Below are positions 28,651 through 36,983 of a DNA stretch of 43,187 bases, piece by piece. The notes below the pieces were generated by a model. That model did not search any database and was not told the origin of the DNA. It worked only from the letters and a program-made list of their open reading frames with translations. How positions within the stretch are numbered: the first letter of the stretch is position 1; each line of letters starts with the position of its first letter. The translations under genes and the position numbers were made by a program. Source of the stretch: Propionivibrio sp. (lineage in GTDB: Bacteria > Pseudomonadota > Gammaproteobacteria > Burkholderiales > Rhodocyclaceae); the NCBI RefSeq assembly GCF_017995515.1, contig NZ_JAGOIT010000019.1:1-43187 (forward strand). Reading direction: 5' to 3'.

Positions 28651-28832
28651 GCTCGTTCTCGGTCGATGCGCGGCGATGGCAGGAGTTCTAATGCCCTCGA
28701 TTTTCGCAGCATTCCCGGGAGCGGGCTACACGCACCAAGCGCTTTGGCACGTCCTTTTTTGCTTTTTTTGCCAAAAGACGACGATCTAGTGCGTAAATCG
28801 CCGCCCCTCTGCTATTTCGACGCAGCGCCGCA

Positions 28833-29441
28833 TCAACCTCGCCCGGAAATGCTCCGCGATTTCGCCCCCAGATAACCGCCATGGTGACGCTTGGAATACT
28901 CGGTCGCATCGAAGCCGATCTTCTCCATCAGCATGACGACGAGCGCATCGCCGATGACGGTCATGATCGTCGTCGAGGTCGTCGGCGTGAGGCCGAGCGC
29001 GCAGACTTCGGGGGGATTGCCCGTGAGCAGCGCGCAGTCGGCACATCCGGCCAGCGGGCTGTCGCCCTGGCTGGTGATGACGATGACCGGGACGTCGGCG
29101 TAAAGGTCGTTCTTGAGTTCGATCAGCTCGACGATCTCGCGTGTCTTGCCTGAGTTCGAGATGACCAGCATCACGTCGTTCGGCTGCAGGATGCCGAGGT
29201 CGCCGTGCTGCGCTTCGCTCGGGTGCAGATAGGCAGCCGGCGTACCCGTTGAGCTGAACGTCGTGGCGATGTTGTGCGCGATCTGGCCGGCCTTGCCCAT
29301 GCCGCTGGTGACGAGCTTGCCGCCCTTTTCATGCACCTGGCGGTGGATGATTGCGACCGCCTTTTCGAAGCTTGCATCGATCGGGATGCTGCGCACCGCG
29401 GCTGCTTCGGCTTCGATAATCGCTTTGATTCGTTCAAGCAT
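28833..29441 (-). CDS. SIS-domain sugar isomerase, KpsF/GutQ-like without CBS domains
   Basis: A 202-residue SIS-domain protein. Features typical of arabinose-5-phosphate isomerases are VTSGMGKAGQIAHNIATTFSSTGTPAAYLHPSEAQHGDLG and the VISNSGKTREIVEL phosphosugar loop, with the HPSEA-HGDLG motif holding catalytic-site residues. KpsF/GutQ proteins usually have two C-terminal CBS domains and are over 300 residues long; here only the SIS part exists. GutQ belongs to the enterobacterial glucitol operon, so presence beside SorE- and SrlD-like proteins fits a polyol or ketose-phosphate interconversion role. Confidence 0.82.
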   Translation of the reverse strand: MLERIKAIIEAEAAAVRSIPIDASFEKAVAIIHRQVHEKGGKLVTSGMGKAGQIAHNIATTFSSTGTPAAYLHPSEAQHGDLGILQPNDVMLVISNSGKTREIVELIELKNDLYADVPVIVITSQGDSPLAGCADCALLTGNPPEVCALGLTPTTSTTIMTVIGDALVVMLMEKIGFDATEYSKRHHGGYLGAKSRSISGRG

Positions 29442-29482
29442 GGTCGCCCCTGAGTCTTGTTGGAAAAGGCAAAAATGTTATA

Positions 29483-29517
29483 CGGCCGCCACCGGTAAAG
29501 CAAACCGGAGGCGGCCG
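29483..29517 (-). terminator. Hairpin between the zinc dehydrogenase and SIS genes
   Basis: A long stem (CGGCCGCC with GGCGGCCG, inner CCGGT with ACCGG) lies after the zinc-dehydrogenase stop. On the minus strand it is followed by TATAACATTTTTGCC. It resembles a rho-independent terminator or attenuator within the module; partial read-through to the SIS gene is possible. Confidence 0.6.
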
Positions 29518-29544
29518 CAGGAGAGTTACGACTATTGCCCGACG

Positions 29545-30822
29545 TCAGGCTTTTTGCGGGAAGTTGGCGAGCAGGTAGCTCTCGGCCTCGATGCTCCACA
29601 GCCCCTTGTTGCGTGTGCAGATTTCGGCCAACTGCTTGAACAGCGGATTCGTTTCGCCGAGCTTGGCGAAGTCGGCGATCGGCGTCAGCGGCATGTCGAT
29701 GTGCGTATAGATCAGCTTCTTGCCGCCGGGAATCTCGGGCAGATGGTTGGTCGCTTCGGCGACGGCGTTGAGGCCGCCGATATGCGTCACCAAGCCCGCC
29801 GGATCAAGGCCCTTGCTCATCATTTCGAGCGCCTCGACCATGTCGTCGGTGTTGCCGCCGCTCGTCCCCGCGACGTGCGTGTAGCCGTAGTGCACGTTGT
29901 AGAAGTTGAACGACGCGCTGAACTTCGGATCGCTCGGACCGGCGAAGAAGTTGAGGCAGCCGTCGAAGGCGAGGATGGCGTCGCCCTGTTCGACGACGGG
30001 CTTGACCGGCGCGAAGACGAAGACGTCGTTGTAGCCCTCGCCGCCGGCGATCGCCTTCAACTCGGCAACCGGGTCAGCCATCGTTCCGGTATTCACATAG
30101 CGCAGATCGATGCCGCGCGAGGCCGCGAATTCGACGGTGTAGAGCGTCGCCGCGCGGTCGAGGCGGGCCTGATCGACGTCGGTGACGACCAGCAGGCTGG
30201 GCTTGCGATCTTCGCGGCGCAGCACATAGTTGATTGCGGCCAGCCCCATCGGGCCGACGCCGGCGAGGATGGCCATCTTGCCACCATCGACGATATCCAT
30301 CTTGTGCACATAGCTGCCGGGCGTCAGGTGGTAGTTGGCGTGCATCGCGCCGATCACGCACGAGAGCGGCTCGGCCAGTGCGGCTGGGTAGAAGCCTTCG
30401 CCGGTGTAGGAAAGCAGGCAGTTCTGCTGCATCACTTCAGCCGGGATGACGACGTAGGTCGCGTCGCCGCCGATGTTCTGATAGCTGTAGCCCGGCGCGC
30501 TGAGGATGCCGACCGGGCCTTCGGCGTAGTTCAGTGCGGGCTGGATCGAGAACTTGTCGCCCGCCTTGAATTTATCGGCCCACTTGGCGCCGACTTCGAC
30601 GAGTTCGCCACAGAACTCGTGGCCGATGATGATCGGGTGATCGGCGACATCGTCGGGGATGCGCTTGTGGTCGGTAGCCTGCGAAGAGGCCTTGTACGAG
30701 GACATGCACAGGCTGTCGGCGACGACCTTGGCAAGGATTTCATCGTCCTTGATCGGCGGCAGCTCGAAGGATTCGAGACGGAGGTCTTTTTTTCCGTAGA
30801 GACGGACGGCAGTAGTTTTCAT
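29545..30822 (-). CDS. Zinc-dependent dehydrogenase, L-sorbose-1-phosphate-reductase (SorE)-like
   Basis: A 425-residue MDR-superfamily dehydrogenase. Catalytic zinc ligands are visible at C39 (DSLCMSS) and H68-E69 (IIGHEFCGE). The NAD(P) site is LAGVGPMGLAA (about residues 186-196). The usual four-cysteine structural zinc lobe is absent; instead there is SIQPALNY...APGYSYQNIGGDATYVV. The N-terminus (MKTTAVRLYGKKDLRLESFELP) and these insertions recall SorE, which interconverts L-sorbose 1-phosphate and glucitol 6-phosphate. The exact substrate here is unproven. It may oxidise a polyol or polyol phosphate made available to the adjacent aldolase. Confidence 0.78.
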   Translation of the reverse strand: MKTTAVRLYGKKDLRLESFELPPIKDDEILAKVVADSLCMSSYKASSQATDHKRIPDDVADHPIIIGHEFCGELVEVGAKWADKFKAGDKFSIQPALNYAEGPVGILSAPGYSYQNIGGDATYVVIPAEVMQQNCLLSYTGEGFYPAALAEPLSCVIGAMHANYHLTPGSYVHKMDIVDGGKMAILAGVGPMGLAAINYVLRREDRKPSLLVVTDVDQARLDRAATLYTVEFAASRGIDLRYVNTGTMADPVAELKAIAGGEGYNDVFVFAPVKPVVEQGDAILAFDGCLNFFAGPSDPKFSASFNFYNVHYGYTHVAGTSGGNTDDMVEALEMMSKGLDPAGLVTHIGGLNAVAEATNHLPEIPGGKKLIYTHIDMPLTPIADFAKLGETNPLFKQLAEICTRNKGLWSIEAESYLLANFPQKA

Positions 30823-30917
30823 CTTGAGTTCAACCTTGAATGACGTAATAAGTTAAAAACGCGAACGACCAGGACATCCGGTTAACATCTTGCGCTCTCC
30901 GTAAACCTTTGTTTGTC

Positions 30918-30996
30918 GTAGGAGCCCGGTTTTATCAGGCGAAGGCAGCGTCTCCACGAAGAAACGCCGTTATCGCGCAGCGAGCTGCGCTCCTAC
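30918..30996. repeat. REP-like inverted-repeat element
   Basis: GTAGGAGC (30918-30925) and GCTCCTAC (30989-30996) bound a 79-base unit. It also contains an inner palindrome GCGCAGC-GA-GCTGCGC (30975-30990). The GTAGGAGC...GCTGCGC pattern is the kind seen in dispersed extragenic palindromes of proteobacteria. It fills most of the 192-base gap between the aldolase/SDR and zinc-dehydrogenase genes. Confidence 0.65.
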
Positions 30997-31014
30997 ATTT
31001 ACCCCTTGACTGCC

Positions 31015-32985
31015 TTAGTTGATCATGACCTGGCCGCCGGTGATCGGCAGCGCCTGGCCGGTTTCTCCGCATTGATCCATCAGGTACAGCACGCCCTTGG
31101 TGACGTCCTCCGGCGAGCAGCCTTTCTTCATCGGCACCTGCGCGAGGTAGAAGGCGCGCACGTCGTCGATCGTTTTCGCCCCCGGCACCTTGCCGGCGTT
31201 GAGGTATTGCACGAACAGGCCATTCACCGGGTCGCTCCACAGCGGGCCTTCGTAGAAATTGCCCGGGCAGATCGAATTCACCTTGATGCGGAACGGCGCG
31301 AGTTCGAGCGCGAAGGACTGTGTCAGGCCGATGCCGCCGAACTTGCCGCCGGCGTAGGCGAAGTTCGCCTTGCTGCCGCGCAGGCCGGACTTGGAGTTGA
31401 TCTGGATGATGTCGGCGAAGTAGTCCTCGCTCGCAAAGCGCGTCTGCAGTTTCATCACCGGCGAGATCACCTTGGCGCAGTAGAAATAGGCGCTGTAGTT
31501 GATCTTGGTCACGAACTCGAAGTTCTCCGGCGTCATGTCGTCGAGCCCGCCCGCGCGCAGCACGCCGGCGTTGCTGACGAAGCAGTCGATGGCGCCGAAC
31601 TGGGCGACGGTGGCCAGCGCCATCTGTTCGAGGCTGACGAGATCGGCGACGTTCGTCTTGGCAAAAATCACGCGGTTGCTCTTGGCCAGCGCGGTGAGGC
31701 GCTTGGCCGTTTCGCTGCCGACCGCGTCATTCATGTCGGCGATGACGATGTTGGCGCCTTCCTGTGCGAGGCAGCGCGCAATGCCTTCGCCAAAACCCTG
31801 TGCTGCCCCGGTAACGATGATGGTGCGGTTCTCGGCACGGCCGCGCACCCCGCCCGCGGCGACGGCGCGGCGGTAGTTCTCGACTTCCCAGTTGTCGATG
31901 AAGTCGATCTGCGCCTGCGTCATCGGGTGTTCGCCGCCGAACGATCCGGCGATCCAGGCCACCTTCATCGCGTCCTCGAAGACGTCGAGGATGGTGTCGC
32001 ACTGCGCGGCGTTGTCGCCGACGGCGACGAGGCCGATGCCCTTGATCACGAGCACCTTCGGCAGGTAACCGAACTTCTCGGCGAAGGCCGGGATGACCTG
32101 CTTCGCCTGCGCGAGGATCGCTTCCGGCTCGCTCTCGTTGATGAAGATCACGTTCGACTTGCAATAGACGATCGCATCCGGCGTAAACGGACGCGCGATC
32201 TTCTTCTGGTTTGCTTCGCTCTCGCTGTAGTACGCGGTCAGCGCGTTGGCGCGCACCTTCAGGGTCTTCAGCCCTTGCGTCGAGAGCAGCATGCGCAGAC
32301 CGGGGACGGTCTTCAGGATCGCCGGCGCAAGTTCAACTTCGCCGACCGGCAGCGGTTCCTTGACCGCGCCTTCGAGCTTGGCGAGCACGTCGGTGTAGAT
32401 TGCCTTCACTTCGTCGGTCGTATTGGCGGCGACGAAGATACCGTGGTTCTGCAGCCAGATCACCTGCGGCTCGGCGCTGTGCGCCTTGCGGTACGCAACG
32501 ATCGATTCGTCGACCAGTTTGAACAGCACGTAGCCCGGGTCGGTGTAGGGAATGTAGAGGGCCTGCTCGCCGAACAGGCGGCGCAGATCGCTTTCCGCGT
32601 TGTTCGCGCACATCAGGCCGTTCGCTGCCGTCGGGTGCAGGTGGATCACGAAGGCGTAGTCGATGGCGTTGTGCATCGACGTCTCGACCGACGGACGACG
32701 GCCCTTGCTGATGCAGGCCGCGGCAAGATCGTTCTTGACCTGCTCCTCGCGCTCGGCGCTGTCGCTGCTGTAGGTCCGCTCCGACAGTACCTTGAGCCTG
32801 GCGCGGTCGAGCACGGCAAAACCGTCCTCGGTAATCGTCGCCAGCGACGAGCCGCTCGCTTTCACCCACAGTTTCTCGGCGTTCTTGTACGACGTATTGC
32901 CGCCGCCGGCGATGACGAAACGGCTGTCGACACCGTAATGGCGGGAAATCTCGATCAGTTGCTGGACTTGTTCAGGGGCATTCAT
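31015..32985 (-). CDS. Bifunctional class II aldolase / short-chain dehydrogenase
   Basis: A 656-residue fusion protein. Residues about 1-230 are a class II (RhaD/FucA-like, zinc) aldolase domain: GGGNTSYK, VKASGSSLATI, and the metal pair in VIHLHPTAAN with LQNHGIFVAAN. After a linker region, residues about 388-656 are an SDR domain with TGAAQGFGEG (NAD site), the serine in INSKSGLRG and YAGGK as the YxxxK catalytic pair. The SDR ending (VPMKKGCSPEDVTKGVLYLMD...TGGQVMIN) resembles sorbitol-6-phosphate dehydrogenase SrlD. Similar aldolase-SDR fusions cleave 6-deoxyketose phosphates to DHAP and lactaldehyde and oxidise the aldehyde; here the substrate is not known. Confidence 0.88.
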   Translation of the reverse strand: MNAPEQVQQLIEISRHYGVDSRFVIAGGGNTSYKNAEKLWVKASGSSLATITEDGFAVLDRARLKVLSERTYSSDSAEREEQVKNDLAAACISKGRRPSVETSMHNAIDYAFVIHLHPTAANGLMCANNAESDLRRLFGEQALYIPYTDPGYVLFKLVDESIVAYRKAHSAEPQVIWLQNHGIFVAANTTDEVKAIYTDVLAKLEGAVKEPLPVGEVELAPAILKTVPGLRMLLSTQGLKTLKVRANALTAYYSESEANQKKIARPFTPDAIVYCKSNVIFINESEPEAILAQAKQVIPAFAEKFGYLPKVLVIKGIGLVAVGDNAAQCDTILDVFEDAMKVAWIAGSFGGEHPMTQAQIDFIDNWEVENYRRAVAAGGVRGRAENRTIIVTGAAQGFGEGIARCLAQEGANIVIADMNDAVGSETAKRLTALAKSNRVIFAKTNVADLVSLEQMALATVAQFGAIDCFVSNAGVLRAGGLDDMTPENFEFVTKINYSAYFYCAKVISPVMKLQTRFASEDYFADIIQINSKSGLRGSKANFAYAGGKFGGIGLTQSFALELAPFRIKVNSICPGNFYEGPLWSDPVNGLFVQYLNAGKVPGAKTIDDVRAFYLAQVPMKKGCSPEDVTKGVLYLMDQCGETGQALPITGGQVMIN

Positions 32986-33026
32986 GGAAATGGCTGGAAT
33001 CCGTAAAAGAGATCGTTAATGGGCGG

Positions 33027-34328
33027 TCAGTTTTTGACCGCGTTCTGCAGCGCGTAGTTTTTGAAGTACTCGATGCGCGCGTCGAGCGACGGCATCTTCG
33101 CCAGCGTCTCGGCCGAGAACATGCCTTGCGCTAGGTTCTGCGTGGCGCTCAGCTCGTGGCCGATCAACGCCCAGGCTGCGTCGACCAGATTGTCGAACTC
33201 GGGATTACGCATCGCCTCGCAGATGAACTTCTGGCGCGGCTGGTTGATGTCTTCGCCGCTGATCTGGAACATTGCGTTCTCGACGCACATCGCGCGCAGG
33301 CGGTCGAGTTGCTTCTTGCTGTTGCGCGCCGCCATGTAGGTCACGGCCTTGAAGCCGAGCGACTTGATCGTCGTGAATACGTCGTCGAGGAAGTCGTCCT
33401 CGAACTTCTGCGTCTTCTTGTCGCCGGTCACCGAATCGCCCACATCGCCGAGATAGGCGTAGGCGAGCACGACGCCGTGCTGCGCGCAGAAATCGGCGAC
33501 GGCCTTGATCGGCACCGCTTCGCTGGTCGCCGGCACGTAGAACTGCTCGACCAGCTGCGCCTTGAGCACGTTCAGCAGGTCGTAGTCGTACATCTCGTTG
33601 GCGGCGTCGAGCAGGAAACCGCGTGCGCCGCCGCTCACCTGGATGCCGAGCTGATCGTTCAGGAAATCGAGAACGGCCTGGCCGCGCCCGAAATGTGCGC
33701 TCATCTTCTTCGCGACGGCGAACAGCAAATGGCGTTCGGTGATGCTGCCCGCTTCCTGCGCCATCGAGAGCGGCACGACGTCGCGGTCGTAGTCGATGGC
33801 GATCGCCGGCAGCTTGAGCACGGCGTTGATGCGCTCGACCATCGCACGGTTGCGTTTGCCGCGCTCGACGCCGATCGGCTCGAAGAACTTCTTCACGGCA
33901 GCGATCTCGGTGTGCGGGATGCCGTGCATGGCGACGTAGGTCACCGTGTTCTGGTCGGGGTTATTGACCCGGCGACCTTCGAGCAGCGTACCGGAAAAAT
34001 CCGCACGCAACTCGGCGCCGACCGTCGTCGCGATGCCCAGGATGCGGCCGGCTTCGATGAACTCTTCGGCACCGCTGATCGAGTCATGATCCATGATGCC
34101 GGTCGTCGCCAGACCTGCATCCCACGAGCGGTAGACGGCCTTGGCCGGCGAGTACGGCGAAAAGGAATAGAAGGTGTGGATGTGGTTGTTCACATCCTTG
34201 CCACGCGCCGGTTGCGGAATGTCGCCGCTATCGACCAGCTTGCGGATGGCGGTCAGCGCGGCGAGGCGCTCCGCTTTGGTTGCTGCGTTGAGTTGCTCGA
34301 TCAAAGAACCGAGTTGTTCTTTGGACAT
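33027..34328 (-). CDS. PHP-domain protein (putative metal-dependent phosphoesterase)
   Basis: A 433-residue protein, starting at ATG 34328 with AGGAGA upstream. An N-terminal helical region (about 1-45) leads into a PHP domain: HIH at residues 49-51 (NNHIHTFYSFSPYS), DHDS at about 80-83 and GAELR at about 104-108, the usual metal-binding motifs. Later, histidine- and aspartate-containing segments (AVADFCAQHGVVLAYAYLGDVGD) may complete the metal site. Stand-alone PHP proteins hydrolyse phosphate esters or lactone/amide bonds. It lies between the TPP-enzyme gene and the aldolase gene, so it may dephosphorylate or hydrolyse a pathway intermediate. No precise function can be assigned. Confidence 0.75.
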   Translation of the reverse strand: MSKEQLGSLIEQLNAATKAERLAALTAIRKLVDSGDIPQPARGKDVNNHIHTFYSFSPYSPAKAVYRSWDAGLATTGIMDHDSISGAEEFIEAGRILGIATTVGAELRADFSGTLLEGRRVNNPDQNTVTYVAMHGIPHTEIAAVKKFFEPIGVERGKRNRAMVERINAVLKLPAIAIDYDRDVVPLSMAQEAGSITERHLLFAVAKKMSAHFGRGQAVLDFLNDQLGIQVSGGARGFLLDAANEMYDYDLLNVLKAQLVEQFYVPATSEAVPIKAVADFCAQHGVVLAYAYLGDVGDSVTGDKKTQKFEDDFLDDVFTTIKSLGFKAVTYMAARNSKKQLDRLRAMCVENAMFQISGEDINQPRQKFICEAMRNPEFDNLVDAAWALIGHELSATQNLAQGMFSAETLAKMPSLDARIEYFKNYALQNAVKN

Positions 34329-34361
34329 GTGTTCTCCTGATTCCTTGGTCGAATTTCGATA

Positions 34362-34458
34362 AACCGCTTTCAACGCAGAGTACGCGGAGGCGCAGAGAAA
34401 ATGCCTTGCTGTTCTCTGCGTTCTCCGCGTCTCTGCGCCCTCTGCGTCAAAAGCGGTT
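34362..34458. repeat. 97-base intergenic hairpin built from CTCTGCG-type repeats
   Basis: Nested arms pair across the whole unit: AACCGCTTT with AAAGCGGTT, ACGCAGAG with CTCTGCGT, ACGCGGAG with CTCCGCGT, and CGCAGAGAA with TTCTCTGCG. One side carries an extra CTCTGCGCC block. It occupies most of the gap between the E1 stop and the PHP gene inside the operon. It may be a dispersed repeat, an mRNA-processing or stabilising hairpin, or an attenuator; it has no T-tract. Confidence 0.75.
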
Positions 34459-34464
34459 AGCTTC

Positions 34465-36942
34465 CTAAACGCCCAACTTCGAGCGGCGCATCAATTCCAC
34501 ATCGGTAAAGCTGCGCGTCGGGGTGTAGCCGGGGATCGGCAGGATGCGCTCGTGGATCATGTCGATGAACCAGTCCTTCTGCGGGAAGAAGTGCTCTTCC
34601 AGTTCGTAGGCCGGCGTGATCCAGTTGCGCGAGCCGAGCACCACGGCCGGCGCGTCCAGGTAGTCGAAGCACAGGTCGTTGATGTTGCGTGCGATGTCGG
34701 AGAGGTAGGAACCACGATCACAAGCATCGGACGAGAGCAGCACGCGGCCGGTCTTCTTGACCGATTCGACGACCTTCTCGTAGTTGAACGGCACCATCGA
34801 ACGCGCGTCGATGACTTCGGCGCTGATGCCGTACTTGGCTTCGAGCTCGGTCGCCGCTTCCAGCGCACGGTACAGCGTGGCGCCGATGGTGACGATCGTG
34901 ATGTCCTTGCCGGCACGCTTGATGTCGGGCTCACCGATGGTGATCTCGTACGACTCCTTCGGCACGCCGCCCTCGTGGAACTGCTCGGCGATGTCGTACA
35001 GGCGCTGGCTTTCGAAGAAGATCACCGGGTCGGTGCCGTTCAGCGCCGCGGTCATCAGACCCTTGGCGTCGTACGGCGTGACCGGGAAGACGACCTTGAG
35101 GCCCGGGATCTGCGCGCACAGCGAGGTCCAGTCCTGCGAGTGCTGGGCGCCGTACTTGGAACCGACCGAGACGCGGATGATGACGGGCATCTTGAGGATG
35201 CCGGCCGACATCGCCTGCCACTTGGGCAACTGGTTGAAGACTTCGTCACCGGCACGGCCGAGGAAGTCGCAGTACATCAGTTCGACCACCACGCGGCCGC
35301 CGCACATGGCGTAGCCGACGGCCGAGCCGACGATCGCCGCTTCGGCGATCGGCGAGTTGAACAGGCGGTGGTAGGGCAGCGCTTCGGTCAGACCACGATA
35401 GACGGCGAACGCACCGCCCCAGTCACGGTTTTCTTCGCCGTAGGCGACCAGCGTGGGATCTTCGTAGAACTTGTCGATCAGCGCTTCGAACACGGCGTCG
35501 CGGTATTGGTAAACCTTGTTCTTGGAGACCGGCTTGCCGGCGGCGTCGAAGGCAAAACGTTCCTTCTTGGCGATGGCCATCACGCGCGGGTTTTCTTCCT
35601 TGGCGTGGTTAACGTCCGGCTTGCGGTCTTCCATCCTGGCGACCTTCTGGTTCGAGAACATGATGTCCTCGATCGCGCCCGGCGTCTTGAAGAGGTCCAT
35701 GCGCGGCGACATGACCGGATCGGAAGCCATCTGCACGACGTTGGTGACGTTCTCGATGATCGTCGCGTCGATCGCGTCGAAATCCTCCTGGCTGGCGACG
35801 CCGGCTTTGATCAGCTTGGCGCGGTAGGCGACGATCGAGTCGTGCTCCATCCACGCATTCTTCTCTTCCAGCGTGCGGTAGGAATCGGCGTCGGACGGCG
35901 AGTGGCCGGAGTAGCGGTAGGTCAGCGTGTCGAGCAGGACCGGACCTTTCTTGCCGCGCAGGATTTCGAGCTTGCGGCCCATCGCTTCGATGACGGCGAG
36001 CGGATCGTAGCCGTCGATGCGTTCGGCGTGCATCTGGTCGGCATTGACGCCGGCGCCGATGCGGGCGAGGAAGTCGTAGCCCATGGTCTCGCCGCGCGTC
36101 TGGCCGCCCATCGCGTACTGGTTGTTCATGACATTGACGAGCAGCGGCAGGCCGCCCTTCATGTCGCCTTCCCACAGGTTGTTGTACTGATCCATGGTGG
36201 CCATCATCAGGCCTTCCCAGACCGGGCCGCAGGCCATCGAGCCGTCGCCGATGTTGCAGATGACGATGCCGTTCTTGCTGTTGATCTTCTTGTACAGCGC
36301 CGCGCCGACCGAGATGTCGGCCGAACCGCCGACGATGGCGTTGTTCGGATAGATGCCGAAGGGCAGGAAGAAGGCGTGCATCGAGCCGCCGAGGCCTTTG
36401 TGGAAGCCGGTGTTCTTGGCAAAGATTTCAGCCAGTGCGCCGTAGAGCAAGAAGTCGATGGCGAGATCCTTGACCGACTTGCCCTTGCCCTTGTTGAACT
36501 GCTCGACGACCTTGTAGGTATCGCCGCCGAGGAACTGCTCCATCACCGAGGTCAGTTCGGCGTCCGACAGCTTATGGATCGACGACAGACCCTTGGCGAG
36601 GATTTCGCCGTGGCTGCGGTGTGAGCCGAAGATGAAGTCGTCGACCGTCAGCAGGTAGGCCTGACCGACCGAGGAGGCTTCCTGACCCATCGACAGGTGG
36701 GCCGGGCCGGGATTGTTGTACTCGATGCCGTTGTACGCGTTCGTCGTCTTGATCGTGTACAGCATCGTTTCGAATTCGCGGATGTAGCGCATGTCGCGGT
36801 AGATGCGCAGGAAATCATCCTTCGAGAAGTTCTTCTCCTCCTGGGCGATCGTCTTCTTGTACTGGTTGACCGGAATCTTGTTGAATTCGATGAAGCCCGG
36901 CTTGCGCATCTGGTCCGGATCAATATGAAGGTGCTTGGTCAT
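34465..36942 (-). CDS. Fused alpha-beta E1 component of a 2-oxoacid dehydrogenase-like complex
   Basis: An 825-residue thiamine-diphosphate enzyme that would decarboxylate a 2-oxoacid (or cleave an acyloin) and pass the acyl group to lipoyl-E2. The alpha part (about residues 40-450) has [30 protein letters not shown] and the TPP motif [13 protein letters not shown]...[10 protein letters not shown] from about residue 231. The beta part (about 485-825) has [47 protein letters not shown] and [13 protein letters not shown]. The alpha half is longer than usual for PdhA/AcoA (about 330). Its closest broad relatives are branched-chain or acetoin-type E1 proteins. The substrate is unknown. E3 and E2 genes lie directly upstream. 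Confidence 0.88.
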   Translation of the reverse strand: MTKHLHIDPDQMRKPGFIEFNKIPVNQYKKTIAQEEKNFSKDDFLRIYRDMRYIREFETMLYTIKTTNAYNGIEYNNPGPAHLSMGQEASSVGQAYLLTVDDFIFGSHRSHGEILAKGLSSIHKLSDAELTSVMEQFLGGDTYKVVEQFNKGKGKSVKDLAIDFLLYGALAEIFAKNTGFHKGLGGSMHAFFLPFGIYPNNAIVGGSADISVGAALYKKINSKNGIVICNIGDGSMACGPVWEGLMMATMDQYNNLWEGDMKGGLPLLVNVMNNQYAMGGQTRGETMGYDFLARIGAGVNADQMHAERIDGYDPLAVIEAMGRKLEILRGKKGPVLLDTLTYRYSGHSPSDADSYRTLEEKNAWMEHDSIVAYRAKLIKAGVASQEDFDAIDATIIENVTNVVQMASDPVMSPRMDLFKTPGAIEDIMFSNQKVARMEDRKPDVNHAKEENPRVMAIAKKERFAFDAAGKPVSKNKVYQYRDAVFEALIDKFYEDPTLVAYGEENRDWGGAFAVYRGLTEALPYHRLFNSPIAEAAIVGSAVGYAMCGGRVVVELMYCDFLGRAGDEVFNQLPKWQAMSAGILKMPVIIRVSVGSKYGAQHSQDWTSLCAQIPGLKVVFPVTPYDAKGLMTAALNGTDPVIFFESQRLYDIAEQFHEGGVPKESYEITIGEPDIKRAGKDITIVTIGATLYRALEAATELEAKYGISAEVIDARSMVPFNYEKVVESVKKTGRVLLSSDACDRGSYLSDIARNINDLCFDYLDAPAVVLGSRNWITPAYELEEHFFPQKDWFIDMIHERILPIPGYTPTRSFTDVELMRRSKLGV

Positions 36943-36983
36943 TTCGTTCGTTTCCCAAAAAATAAAAGGTCAAACCTGGAGTT

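Noticed and set aside
28733..28750. AAGCGCTT-centred site upstream of lacI copy 3 as a full operator
   Set aside because: Only the central eight bases are symmetrical; the flanks do not pair, so it is mentioned under the gene but not listed as a feature.
31006..33006. A 666-codon open frame on the plus strand opposite the aldolase-SDR gene
   Set aside because: It mirrors codon positions of a strongly supported gene in GC-rich DNA, has no recognisable domain, and is rich in Arg, Asp, Val and His as antisense shadows are.
34552..36624. A 690-codon open frame opposite the E1 gene
   Set aside because: Shadow of the TPP enzyme; no domain recognised.
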